From the NCBI GenBank assembly GCA_963745775.1, contig CAVUYY010000002.1:1-17069 (forward strand): a stretch of DNA of 17,069 nt. Reading direction: 5' to 3'. Origin of the DNA: Gaiellasilicea sp963745775. GTDB lineage: Bacteria > Actinomycetota > Thermoleophilia > Gaiellales > Gaiellaceae. Positions 6,767 through 15,497 of this stretch are shown here, piece by piece (position 1 is the stretch's first letter; each line of letters opens with the position of its first letter). Both the position numbers and the translations under genes were made by a program. The notes under the pieces are model-generated. The model was not told the origin of the DNA. It saw only the letters and a program-made list of their open reading frames with translations, and made no database searches.

Positions 6767-7303
6767 ATGGAACGGTTTCCTTGGCATTCCCGGTTGCGGC
6801 ACGCCGGGCTCGCGAGGCGTGTTGTGATCGCTGTGGTCTCGACGCTGACGCTGGCGGTTGTGGCGGCGGTGGGGATGGCCGCGACGTGGGCACCCGGACC
6901 GAACGGCTGTCCGACGAACAAGAGCCTCAAGACCGCCCCGATCGCTGACCTCGCACCGCCCGCGCGGACCCAGATCGCTGCGTTCGACGTGCTGTCCGGG
7001 CCGATCGACGAGGGGACGCAGACCTTCACGCTGAAGGTACGCGTCGGGAGCACCTGTAGCGTCAACATCAAGGGGGCGAGCGTCTACGTGACAGCGGTGC
7101 CCTACAACCAGTTCACCATCCCAGACGAAGAACTCACCGGGGATGACGGCACGGCGACGCTGGTCTTCCGTCGCGACGCGAACTTCCCTGCGAGCGACCA
7201 GCAGCAGCAGCTGACGCTCTTCATCCGCGCGACGAAGCCGGGCGAGGACCCCCTCGCCGGTGTGTCGACACGACGGCTCGTCGCGGTGCCCTTCGAGGGA
7301 TAG
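6767..7303 (+). CDS. Membrane-anchored or secreted protein of unknown function
   Basis: I do not recognise a family. From the ATG at 6767, with GAGGAGG just upstream, it is 178 residues; an open frame extends back to 6680 but that segment is Arg-rich and lacks its own ribosome site. A hydrophobic segment at about 18-40 follows a basic N-terminus, giving an export signal or anchor. The rest is soluble and rich in Thr, Val and alternating hydrophobics (for example TQTFTLKVRVGSTCSVN and GTATLVFRRDANFP), suggesting a beta-sandwich. Two Cys (about 48 and 97) could form a disulfide outside the cell. It follows the vanY-like gene on the same strand after 108 bases and may belong to the same envelope-related cluster. 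Confidence 0.7.
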   Translation: MERFPWHSRLRHAGLARRVVIAVVSTLTLAVVAAVGMAATWAPGPNGCPTNKSLKTAPIADLAPPARTQIAAFDVLSGPIDEGTQTFTLKVRVGSTCSVNIKGASVYVTAVPYNQFTIPDEELTGDDGTATLVFRRDANFPASDQQQQLTLFIRATKPGEDPLAGVSTRRLVAVPFEG

Positions 7304-7472
7304 GCACTCTTGCGTACGGCTGCGCCGCGAGACCGGCGCGGCCGTCGCCCTTTCGGAGCCAATCGTCAGGCTGCGGACGTTCTTCGGCTCTGACAACAAG
7401 GATGAAGCAGTCGCTCGGCGAAATCGCTTCGTACCGGATGCGACTACCGGCATCTACGAAAGAGAGGCAACG

Positions 7473-7877
7473 ATGAATTCACGGAGCATGGCCGGATGGA
7501 TCGGCTTCGCCGGGATCTTGATGATCCTCCTTGGCGGGCTCAGCGTCTTCCAAGGGCTGATCGCGCTCTTGGAGGACAACTACTACGTCGTCACAGCGTC
7601 GGGCTACCTGCTTTTCGACATCACCGCCTGGGGCTGGATCATGCTGATCTGGGGCGTCGCCGTGGCGCTCGTCGGTCTCGCGCTACTCGGTGGCGCAGGC
7701 TGGGCACGGTGGATGTCGATCCTGCTCGTGAGCATCAACGTGTTCGGCCAACTCGCATTTCTCGGCAACACCAACGACACGGTGTGGCTGCTGATCACGC
7801 TGACGTTCAACATCATCGTCCTCTACGCCCTGATCGTCCGATGGCACGACAGTCAGCGGGAGTTACAGACTGGCTGA
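7473..7877 (+). CDS. Four-TM membrane protein, DUF7144-type
   Basis: This 134-residue protein has four predicted membrane helices (about 10-32, 53-74, 79-98 and 103-122). The pattern AGILMILLGGLSVFQGLIAL, then the loop DNYYVVTASGYLLFDITAWGW, matches the DUF7144 family as I remember it: small actinobacterial membrane proteins without known function. The ATG at 7473 is preceded by AAAGAGAGG. The upstream open frame from 7260 overlaps the preceding gene and is not family-like. The 169 bases between it and the previous gene hold no other gene. A strong hairpin at 7891-7934 follows the stop. Family call is from memory of the pattern. Confidence 0.8.
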   Translation: MNSRSMAGWIGFAGILMILLGGLSVFQGLIALLEDNYYVVTASGYLLFDITAWGWIMLIWGVAVALVGLALLGGAGWARWMSILLVSINVFGQLAFLGNTNDTVWLLITLTFNIIVLYALIVRWHDSQRELQTG

Positions 7878-7890
7878 CAAGTAAATGCCT

Positions 7891-7934
7891 CTCCTGTGCG
7901 GGGGCTGCCCACCAGCGGCGCCCTCGCACAGGAG
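7891..7934 (+). terminator. Long GC-rich hairpin after the DUF7144-type gene
   Basis: CTCCTGTGCGGGGGC pairs with GCCCTCGCACAGGAG over 15 bp with one G-T wobble, around a 14-base loop. It begins 14 bases after the stop at 7877. It lacks a T-tract, which is common for actinobacterial terminators, so factor-independent or bidirectional termination is plausible. Confidence 0.65.
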
Positions 7935-8042
7935 CCGAAGCGCATCGTGTTCGCTGCGCCGCCACACCCGGCTGACGACCGAGATCGCGAGCAATGGTGT
8001 CCAGCGCACGAGGCTAGCGGCGCCGGGTGTTCGACAGAGTCC

Positions 8043-8048
8043 TAGAAT
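8043..8048 (+). promoter_or_regulatory. Likely -10 element (TAGAAT) of the LURP-one gene
   Basis: TAGAAT lies 24 bases before the ATG at 8073, with AAGGAGAG between them as the ribosome site. No clear -35 is seen. The same -10 sequence precedes the tRNA gene. Confidence 0.4.
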
Positions 8049-8072
8049 CCGTTTCCGGACAAGGAGAGTCGT

Positions 8073-8588
8073 ATGGGGCTGTTGCGCCGTCGCGGTGGGA
8101 ATGACGGGACGAAGTACCGGATGCGCGAGAAGCTGTTCGCTGTCGGGGACGACTTCTGGATCGAGAACGGCGAGGGGGAGCGGGCCTTCAAGGTCGATGG
8201 GAAGGCGCTGCGTATTCGAGACACGCTCGTGCTCGAAGACGCCTCCTCAGGAGCCGAGCTGTACACGATCCAGGAGAAGAAGCTCACGATCCGCGACAAG
8301 ATGGAGATCGAGCGCGCAGGCGCGACGGTCGCGACGGTCAAGAAGGCGCTCATCACCCCGCTCCGAGATCGCTTCTCGATCGAGGTCGAAGGCGGCGAGG
8401 ACATGGAGGCCAAGGGAAACATCGTCGACCACGAGTACAAGATCGAACGGGGCGGCGAGAAGGTCGCCGAGGTGTCCAAGCGCTGGTTCCGGATCCGAGA
8501 CACCTACGGCATCGAGATCGCGCCGGAGCAGGACGACGCGCTCATCCTCGCCGTCAGCGTCTGCATCGACCAGATGACCCGCAGCTGA
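8073..8588 (+). CDS. LURP-one-related (LOR, tubby-like fold) family protein
   Basis: This 171-residue cytoplasmic protein consists of repeated short beta strands separated by turns. Examples are KYRMREKLFAVGDDFWIEN, ERAFKVDGKALRIRDTLVLED, LYTIQEKKLTIRDKMEIER and HEYKIERGGEKVAEVSKRW. This is the layout of the LURP-one-related family (formerly DUF567), whose members fold like the tubby C-terminal domain or phospholipid scramblases. Bacterial members have no established function; membrane-lipid or nucleotide binding is only suggested by the fold. The ATG at 8073 has AAGGAGAG nine bases before it and a -10-like TAGAAT at 8043, so it is probably transcribed alone. It converges on the M20 gene at the end of the large minus-strand operon. 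Confidence 0.85.
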   Translation: MGLLRRRGGNDGTKYRMREKLFAVGDDFWIENGEGERAFKVDGKALRIRDTLVLEDASSGAELYTIQEKKLTIRDKMEIERAGATVATVKKALITPLRDRFSIEVEGGEDMEAKGNIVDHEYKIERGGEKVAEVSKRWFRIRDTYGIEIAPEQDDALILAVSVCIDQMTRS

Positions 8589-8603
8589 CCTGCCGCGCCC
8601 AAC

Positions 8604-8630
8604 GGCGAGGATCCTCTACGACGGCTCGCC
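8604..8630. terminator. Weak hairpin between convergent genes
   Basis: GGCGAG and CTCGCC form a 6-bp stem around a 15-base loop in the 105-base gap between the convergent LURP-one and M20 genes. Position favours a bidirectional terminator; the stem is short and the loop long. Confidence 0.25.
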
Positions 8631-8693
8631 CCATTTCGCGCGGGACGTCGCAATTCAGAAGATCGCAACCGTGTTGAAGACGCGCGGCTCGCC

Positions 8694-9720
8694 TCAGAGG
8701 AGCTCGGCATCTGAAGAGACCGAGGCAAGATTCCGCAGCGCCCGCTCGAGCGCGTCCACGGCGAGGAGCACGTCCTCGTCGGAGGAGTGCTCGTCCGGCG
8801 AGTGGCTGACGCCGCCGTTCAGGCTTCGGACGAAGAGCATCGCGCTCGGAACGCCCGCCGCGGCGAGGATTCCCGCGTCGTGGCCGGCGCCCGAGTGCAG
8901 CTCGACCGGCGGCTGGCCGAGGGACACGATCGCGTCGCGGACGGCCGCACAGACGCCGGCGTCCATCGCGGCCGGCTCGACCCGCAGCGTCGGCTCGATC
9001 CCGAGCGCGGCCACGAGCGCGTCCAGCCGCGCCGCATCGGGAGCCCGAGCGTCGACGCTGAACGTCACCGACGAGGGGATCACGTTGATCCCACCCGGCT
9101 CGACGGTGAGCTGGCCGACCGTCGCGACCGCGTCCGGGATCGAGCGCGCCGCGTCCCGGATCGCGAGCACGCGCTCCGCGGCGGCGACGAGCGCGTCCTC
9201 ACGACCGGCCATCGGCGTCGTTCCCGCGTGGCCGGCACGCCCTGCAACAGTGACCGTCGACCGGACGTAGCCGACGATCCCAGGCACGACGGCAAGCGGC
9301 GCCCCAGAGCTCCTCGAGCCGCGGCCCCTGCTCGATGTGGAGCTCGACGAAGGCGTCGGGCAGCGAGCCTGAAGCAACCCGCGCGCGACTTCCCGCGCAG
9401 CCGCGCTCCTCGTCGCGGAAGACGACGACGCCCAGGCCCGGCAGACCGATCCGCTCGACCGCCTCGAGCCCCGCGACGACACCGAGAGCTCCGTCGAACC
9501 GTCCCCCCGACGGGACGGTGTCGAGATGCGAGCCCGTCCAGATCGCGCGCGAGCCGCCGGGGATCCGCCCGAGCAGATTGCCGGCATCGTCGACCTCGAC
9601 CTCGAGTCCCGCGTCGACAAACCAGCCGGCCGCGAGCTCGTGCGCGCGCTGCTCCTCGGCCGAGTAGCCGATCCGGTCGCCCATCGCGTAGAGCTCGTCG
9701 AGGCGCTCGAAGATCCGCAC
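8694..9720 (-). CDS. M20 amidohydrolase, allantoate/N-carbamoyl-amino-acid hydrolase type; one frameshift
   Basis: With one apparent inserted base near 9306 removed, this encodes about 341 residues. It belongs to the M20 group that includes allantoate amidohydrolase and N-carbamoyl-L-amino-acid hydrolase (HyuC/AmaB), metal-dependent cytoplasmic hydrolases that free ammonia from ureido or carbamoyl groups. Metal and substrate motifs are TGSHLDTVPSGGRFDGALG, DEERG, VELHIEQGP, AGHAGTTPM, SGAGHDA and GGVSHSPDEHSS. At the break the frame reads LEELWGAACRR but dropping one base gives LEELGAPLAVVPGIVGYVRS. The protein is shorter than usual (about 400 residues) because the segment between DEERGCAGSRA and VELHIEQGP is compressed. 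The start is a GTG at 9720, nine bases after the stop of the upstream gene, making it the last gene of the operon. The substrate cannot be fixed from sequence. Confidence 0.8.
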
Positions 9721-9729
9721 ACGCGGACG

Positions 9730-10338
9730 CTACCGCGGCGGGCTCAGACCCGCCTGCTCGAGCTCGGCGCGAACCAGCGCGTCGAAACGCCCCGCCTGGA
9801 GATCGCCGATCGGATCCTTCGTGTACTGGAGGAGCGTCCCGTAGGGCAGCCCGAAGGCGGCACGCGCAGCCAGGAGCTCGCGTCGCTCGGGCGAGACCGG
9901 ATCCTGAAGCACCCGCGCTGCCGCGTTCAGCCGGCGAATCTGGCGGATCCGCGGCGGCAGCACCCAGAGCAGGAGCAGCGCGGACGGCAGCGCGAAGAAG
10001 AGCAGCCCGAGGAGATCGGCCAGATCGTGCGCGGCGCCGGCGCCGCCTCGACCGAGATCCTGCACCTCGCCGCCGCTCCCCTCGCCGGCACCGCGGAGGG
10101 CGTCGCCGATGTCGTCGCCGACGAGCGGCGTCCCGTCGATTGCATCGGCCGCCGCCTCGAAGCCGCCCGATACAGCCCCGCCTGCCGACTCGACGCCCTC
10201 GCCGAGCACGGCGAGCTTGTCGACCGCGTCGTGCACCTCGAGCGCGAGCTTGCCGAAGAGGACGAGCGCGAGCACGACGGACAGATCGCGCGCGACGAGA
10301 TCGATCCTCGGCCCCAGCAGATCCGGATAGAAGCGCAT
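9730..10338 (-). CDS. Two-TM protein of unknown function
   Basis: I do not recognise a family. The protein is 202 residues from the ATG at 10338; the frame stays open further upstream but that stretch lies inside the MFS gene. A hydrophobic helix at about 18-36 and a second at about 108-128 (LLGLLFFALPSALLLLWVL) enclose a Gly/Ala-rich, mildly acidic loop of 70 residues with AAADAIDG and GGAVSGG-like sequence, probably outside the cell. The cytoplasmic tail (about 129-202) is helical and basic, with RRELLAARAAFGLPYGTLLQ and GRFDALVRAELEQAG. It is 20 bases downstream of the MFS stop and nine bases upstream of the M20 start, so it is co-transcribed with both. Confidence 0.72.
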   Translation of the reverse strand: MRFYPDLLGPRIDLVARDLSVVLALVLFGKLALEVHDAVDKLAVLGEGVESAGGAVSGGFEAAADAIDGTPLVGDDIGDALRGAGEGSGGEVQDLGRGGAGAAHDLADLLGLLFFALPSALLLLWVLPPRIRQIRRLNAAARVLQDPVSPERRELLAARAAFGLPYGTLLQYTKDPIGDLQAGRFDALVRAELEQAGLSPPR

Positions 10339-10358
10339 GGGCTCGTCCGTACCCCGAG

Positions 10359-11504
10359 CTAGCGATCGCGCAACGACCGGAGTGACCACAACCCGACCAA
10401 CGGGAAGAGCGCCGCAAGTCCGAATGCGGCTCCCCACGACCAGAGCGACACGGCAACCGCGAAGCCGATCGGCGCCACGACGCCAACGGCAGAGAGCGCG
10501 CTCTGCTGGACGCCGATCGCCGCGCCGCTCCGAATCCGGCCGAAGAGCTCGGCGGTGGCGGCGAACGCGAGCCCGTTCCACGCCATCGAGAGCGCTCCCG
10601 CGACAACGAAGACCGGCAGGAGTAGCAGCAGCGGCGCGTCGAGGAGCAAGGTCGCGAGCGCGAGCGAGCCGGTCATCGCGATCCCGATCCGCTGCAGCGG
10701 CAGGAAACGAGAGCGCACGACGTCGGACCAGCGACCGACGGCGACCCGCAGGATCATCGCCCCGAGCTGGACGCCGGCCAGCACCGCCGCCGCCTCTCCC
10801 TTGCCGAGCCCGCGCTCGTCATGGAGGTAGACGACGACGAAGCTCATCACTGCGATCTGAGCGACGAGGTAGAAGCCGCTGACGCTGCAGATCAGCCAGA
10901 GGCGCGAGTCGCGCAGCGTGTACTCGACGTCATGGAGCTCGTCGTCGTGGCTCGCCGACTCGCGGATGACGACAGCGCCGACGACGGCGAAGGCGACGCA
11001 GAGGCCACCGAGAAGCGCGAAAGCGTCCGGAACGCTCAGCAGCGGCAGCACGGCCGCGCCGAAGATCCCGCCGATCGGGATGGCTGCCTGGCGGATCCCG
11101 AGGGCCAGCCCCCGCTCCGAAGCGCCGAACCAGCCCATGACCGCTCGGCCGCTCGCGGCGTTCACGCTCGCGCCGAAGGCGCCGGCGAGAAAGAGGAGCA
11201 CGAAGAGGACGCCGAATCCATCCGCCCTGCCGGCCGCAAAGACCGAGACGCCGCAGGCTGCAAGCCCGCCTGCGAGTACGAACCGCTCGCCGACGCGGTC
11301 GGTCAGAAGCCCCCAGGGGAGCAGGGTCAATAGCGCGCCGAGCCACTCGGCGGCGAAGATCAGCCCGAGTTCGGAGAGGCTGAGCTCGAAGCGCTCGCGG
11401 ATTGCGGGCGCGATCGCGGGGAGACCGATCCCGATCGCCGCAAAGCTCGCCTGGGCCGCCGTGCCGGCGGCGAGAACGGCCCAGCGGTAGCGGTCGGGCG
11501 CTAC
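10359..11504 (-). CDS. MFS transporter, 12-TM type, unclear start
   Basis: About 382 codons encode a 12-helix major facilitator protein in the inner membrane. Family marks are GIGLPAIAPAIRERF in helix 1, LLPWGLLTDRVGERFV (motif A-like) after helix 2, RGLALGIRQAAIPIGGIFGA (motif C-like), and VGRWSDVVRSRFL in the second half. It resembles CynX/NarK-like and sugar-phosphate-type MFS proteins; substrate and direction are unknown. The coding frame abuts the stop of the aldehyde dehydrogenase, yet there is no ATG, GTG or TTG codon in frame near the expected N-terminus (AVAPDRYRWAVLAAG). The boundary at 11504 is the GTA codon where a start would be expected, so a base error or an unusual start is likely. 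Same operon as its neighbours. Confidence 0.8.
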   Translation of the reverse strand, partial: VAPDRYRWAVLAAGTAAQASFAAIGIGLPAIAPAIRERFELSLSELGLIFAAEWLGALLTLLPWGLLTDRVGERFVLAGGLAACGVSVFAAGRADGFGVLFVLLFLAGAFGASVNAASGRAVMGWFGASERGLALGIRQAAIPIGGIFGAAVLPLLSVPDAFALLGGLCVAFAVVGAVVIRESASHDDELHDVEYTLRDSRLWLICSVSGFYLVAQIAVMSFVVVYLHDERGLGKGEAAAVLAGVQLGAMILRVAVGRWSDVVRSRFLPLQRIGIAMTGSLALATLLLDAPLLLLLPVFVVAGALSMAWNGLAFAATAELFGRIRSGAAIGVQQSALSAVGVVAPIGFAVAVSLWSWGAAFGLAALFPLVGLWSLRSLRDR

Positions 11505-12964
11505 AGCCCGAACGGGTTGATCGGGCGAGCGCCGGTGTTCACGATCACGCTCTTCGTCTCGAGATAGAGCTCGAGCGCGTCGATCCCGAGCTCGCGGCCG
11601 AACCCGGACTGCTTGTAGCCGCCGAACGGGATCCCCGGGAAGGCGGTGTACGGCATGTTGATCCCGACCGTCCCGGACTTGATCCGGCTCGCGATCCGGT
11701 GCCCGCGCGCGGGATCGCCCGTCCAGACCGTCGCCATCAGCCCGTACTTGACGTCGTTCGCGATCCGGATCGCGTCCTTCTCGTCCGCGAACGGGATCAG
11801 CGTCACGACCGGGCCGAAGACCTCCTCCTGTGAGATCGCCGTCGCGCTCTCGACGCCGGCGATCACGGTCGGCGGATAGAACGCGCCCGTGTCGCCGAGC
11901 TCGCCGCCGGTCAGCACCTCGGCGCCGTCCTCGCGGGCGCCCTCGACGAACCCGTGCACCTTCTCCCGGTGGGCGGTCGAGATCAGCGAGCCCATCTGCG
12001 TCTCGGCGTCGAGCGGATCGCCCATCTTCACGGTCTGTGCCTTGGCGGCGAACTCGGAGGCCACGTCGTCGTAGACCGACTGCTCGACGAGGACGCGCGA
12101 GCGCGCCTCGCAGCTCTGACCCGCGGCGTAGTAGATCGACCAGACCGCGCTCGGGATCGCCGAGCCGAGGTCGGCGTCGGCGAAGATCAGGTTCGGGCTC
12201 TTGCCGCCGAGCTCGAGCGTGACGCGCTTGATCGGATCGGAGCAGAGCCGCATGATCTCGCCGCCCGTCCTCGTCGAGCCGGTGAAGGCGACCTTGTCGA
12301 CGCCCGGATGCTTGACGAGGTAGGCGCCCGTCGTCGGCCCGTCGCCCGGGACGATGTTGATCGCGCCCGCCGGAAAGCCGACCTCGGCCGCGAGCTCGGC
12401 GAGCCGCAGCGCAGTCGCCGGCGTCTGCGGATCGGGCTTCAGGACGACGGCGCACCCGGCGGCGAGGGCCGGCGAGAGCTTCCACGTCGTCATCAGGAGC
12501 GGGTAGTTCCAGGGCACGATCTGGGCGGCGACCCCGACCGGCTCCTTCTGCGTGTAGAAGAGGAGCGAGCCGCCGACCGGATTCGACCGGCCGGCGATGG
12601 TGCCGATCGCCGACGCGAAGAAGCGGAAGTTCTCGACCGCGCCGCCGATCTCCGCCTTTACCGACGAGATCGCCTTGCCGACGTTGCGCGACTCGAGCTC
12701 CGCGAGCTCGTTGCGGTTCGCCTTGATCGCGTCGGCGAGCGCGTGCAGGAGGCGCGAGCGCTCGTTCGCCGGGGTCTTGCCCCAGTCGCCGTCGAGCGCG
12801 GTGCGCGCAGCCGCGACCGCGCGATCGATCTCGGCCTCGCCGGCGAGCTGCGTCGTTCCGAAGGTCTCCCCCGTCGCCGGCTCGACGAGCTCGCGCGACT
12901 CGGAGCCCTCGACGGTCTCGCCGTCGATGAAAAGGCCGAACTCGCGGGCTGTCGCGACGCTCAC
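11501..12964 (-). CDS. NAD(P)-dependent aldehyde dehydrogenase
   Basis: This 487-residue protein is full length for the ALDH superfamily, cytoplasmic enzymes that oxidise aldehydes to acids with NAD(P). Key residues are in place: Asn153 in PWNYP, Glu251 in ELGGKSP, and catalytic Cys285 in GQSCEARSR. Cofactor-site features KPDPQTP and GSTRTGG and the C-terminal EEVFGPVV and PFGGYKQSGFGRE follow in order. The substrate is not predictable; betaine-aldehyde, aminobutyraldehyde and generic aliphatic types all share these motifs. The start is a GTG at 12964 that overlaps the DUF885 stop as GTGA, so translation is coupled. The stop TAG at 11501-11503 abuts the MFS coding frame. Location after a thiolase hints at degradation of a small carbon compound. 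Confidence 0.92.
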   Translation of the reverse strand: MSVATAREFGLFIDGETVEGSESRELVEPATGETFGTTQLAGEAEIDRAVAAARTALDGDWGKTPANERSRLLHALADAIKANRNELAELESRNVGKAISSVKAEIGGAVENFRFFASAIGTIAGRSNPVGGSLLFYTQKEPVGVAAQIVPWNYPLLMTTWKLSPALAAGCAVVLKPDPQTPATALRLAELAAEVGFPAGAINIVPGDGPTTGAYLVKHPGVDKVAFTGSTRTGGEIMRLCSDPIKRVTLELGGKSPNLIFADADLGSAIPSAVWSIYYAAGQSCEARSRVLVEQSVYDDVASEFAAKAQTVKMGDPLDAETQMGSLISTAHREKVHGFVEGAREDGAEVLTGGELGDTGAFYPPTVIAGVESATAISQEEVFGPVVTLIPFADEKDAIRIANDVKYGLMATVWTGDPARGHRIASRIKSGTVGINMPYTAFPGIPFGGYKQSGFGRELGIDALELYLETKSVIVNTGARPINPFGL

Positions 12965-14163
12965 GAGCCGGACGATACCGCGGCCTCTCCGTCTGCCGCG
13001 GCACGAAGCTCCCCGACCCGCACCGGCTCCGTCAGCAGCTTCCGGAAGCGGCCGAGGTCGCCGTCCACGTAGGCGCGCGCGAGCCGGAGCCCCTCGGTGT
13101 AGGTGACGACGTAGGCTCGCCAGGTCGGATCGGTGATGAAGGCGATCGAGTGGGCGGCTCGCTTCGGCGGCGCCAGCGCCCAGCGCTCGATGTAGGCCTG
13201 CGCCTCCTCCACGGACAGCCCGTCCTCGTGGATCGCGAGCGCCGCGTTCCGGCTCACGTAGCCGAGCGGCTCTCGCGCGGCTCTGATCGCCTTCGCCTCG
13301 GCCGGGTCGTACGGGACACCCGCGGCCTGGAGGATGCGCGCGAACTCTGCATCGAGCCCGTCGTCGATCAGGAGCTCGCCGCCGAGCTCGGCGATTCCCT
13401 CGCTGAGGAGCGCCTGCGGCGTCGGCACGAGCTGGAGCGACTCCTCGAGGTGCCCGCGCCGCTCGAGCAGCAGCTCCTCCTTCGTCGCGTGCTCGGTGTG
13501 ATGACCGGGATAGCCCTCGTGGGCGGCGAGGTGGACGATCTCGGCGCCGGAGAACGGGAGGTCGGTGTTGACGACGATCCGGCTGCGATGACGCCCGAGG
13601 TAGTAGTTGAAGGCAGACCACGGCTCACCCGCGACGAGCTCGAGCGCGAACTCCTCGTCGGCGGGGAGCGGCACGAGCGCCTGCGTGCGCTCGCGGAGCA
13701 ACGCAAGGATCGCGGTCATCGTCTCGACGATCCGCTCGGCCGGGACGGCGTTCGCTGTGCGCCAGGTCTCGTAACGCTCGTGGAGCGACGACCCAGGGGG
13801 CAGCAACTCGTCGAGCCGACGGTGCGTCTCGGCGAACGCGGACTCAGGCACGCGCTCGGGCCGGACGCCGTAGCACGACTCGATCTCGTCGAGGTAGGAG
13901 ATCTCCTCGCCGGCGAGGATGCCCGCGTAGGTGCGGAGCCCGACGGAGCTGGTCGCCGAGCCAGCCCGCGCGCGTCTGGTCGAGTCCCGCGTCCGGCAGC
14001 TCGGCCAGCAGCTCGTCCGCATCGGCGGCAAGCGCGGCAGGCGCGCGTGGCTCTTCGGCCTCGACCGCAGCCGCGAGCTCGGGCGGCCCGTAGTAGGCGT
14101 CGACGAGCCCGTCGACGTGGCGGCCGAGCCGAAGCCCGAGCGTCAGATACCGCTCGACGACCG

Positions 14164-14167
<4 letters not shown>
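12961..14167 (-). CDS. DUF885-family zinc hydrolase; one frameshift
   Basis: About 401 residues once a single extra base near 13945 is removed. At the break TRAGWLGDQL continues as VGLRTYAGILAGEEISYLDEIE in the next frame. The signature is HEGYPGHHTEH (about 216-226), the gluzincin-like motif of DUF885 proteins, with the downstream Glu probably in LLSEGIAELGGELL. Family members are thought to be metallopeptidases or metal-dependent hydrolases; no substrate is known. No signal peptide is seen, so it is probably cytoplasmic. It is on the short side for the family, where many members exceed 500 residues. The ATG at 14167 overlaps the thiolase stop (ATGA), and its own stop overlaps the dehydrogenase start (GTGA), so it is translationally coupled at both ends. 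Confidence 0.83.
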
Positions 14168-15318
<1,151 letters not shown>

Positions 15319-15322
<4 letters not shown>

Positions 15323-15495
15323 GCTGCTCGCCGCGGTCGCCGAACGAGCTCGCCGCCGCAGTTCGGGCAGAGCTGCGCGAGCGCGCCGGCGCAGCCCTCG
15401 CAGAACGTGCACTCGTAGGAGCAGATGAAGGCGACGCCGTCGGGCACGAGAGACGCCTCGCATCGCTCACACGTCGATCGCAGCTCGAGCGCCAT
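15319..15495 (-). CDS. DUF1272-family small zinc-ribbon protein
   Basis: A 58-residue protein with seven or more Cys, read from ATG 15495: MALELRSTCERCEASL, then ICSYECTFCEGCAG and LCPNCGGELVRRP. This spacing of CxxC pairs matches DUF1272, small predicted zinc-binding proteins of unknown role. The start lies two bases after the mqnD stop and the stop overlaps the thiolase start (ATGA), so it is translated with its neighbours. Confidence 0.88.
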
Positions 15496-15497
15496 CG

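Noticed and set aside
8787..10385. A 532-codon plus-strand open frame antisense to the M20 and two-TM genes
   Set aside because: It is dominated by Arg, Ala and Pro as expected from GC-rich antisense, and the opposite strand has recognisable M20 motifs.
11505..13004. A minus-strand open frame that runs upstream from the MFS gene through the whole aldehyde dehydrogenase region, suggesting an 881-residue fusion
   Set aside because: The extra N-terminal part is the out-of-frame shadow of the aldehyde dehydrogenase: Arg-rich, low complexity and without family motifs. The dehydrogenase frame has all catalytic residues.
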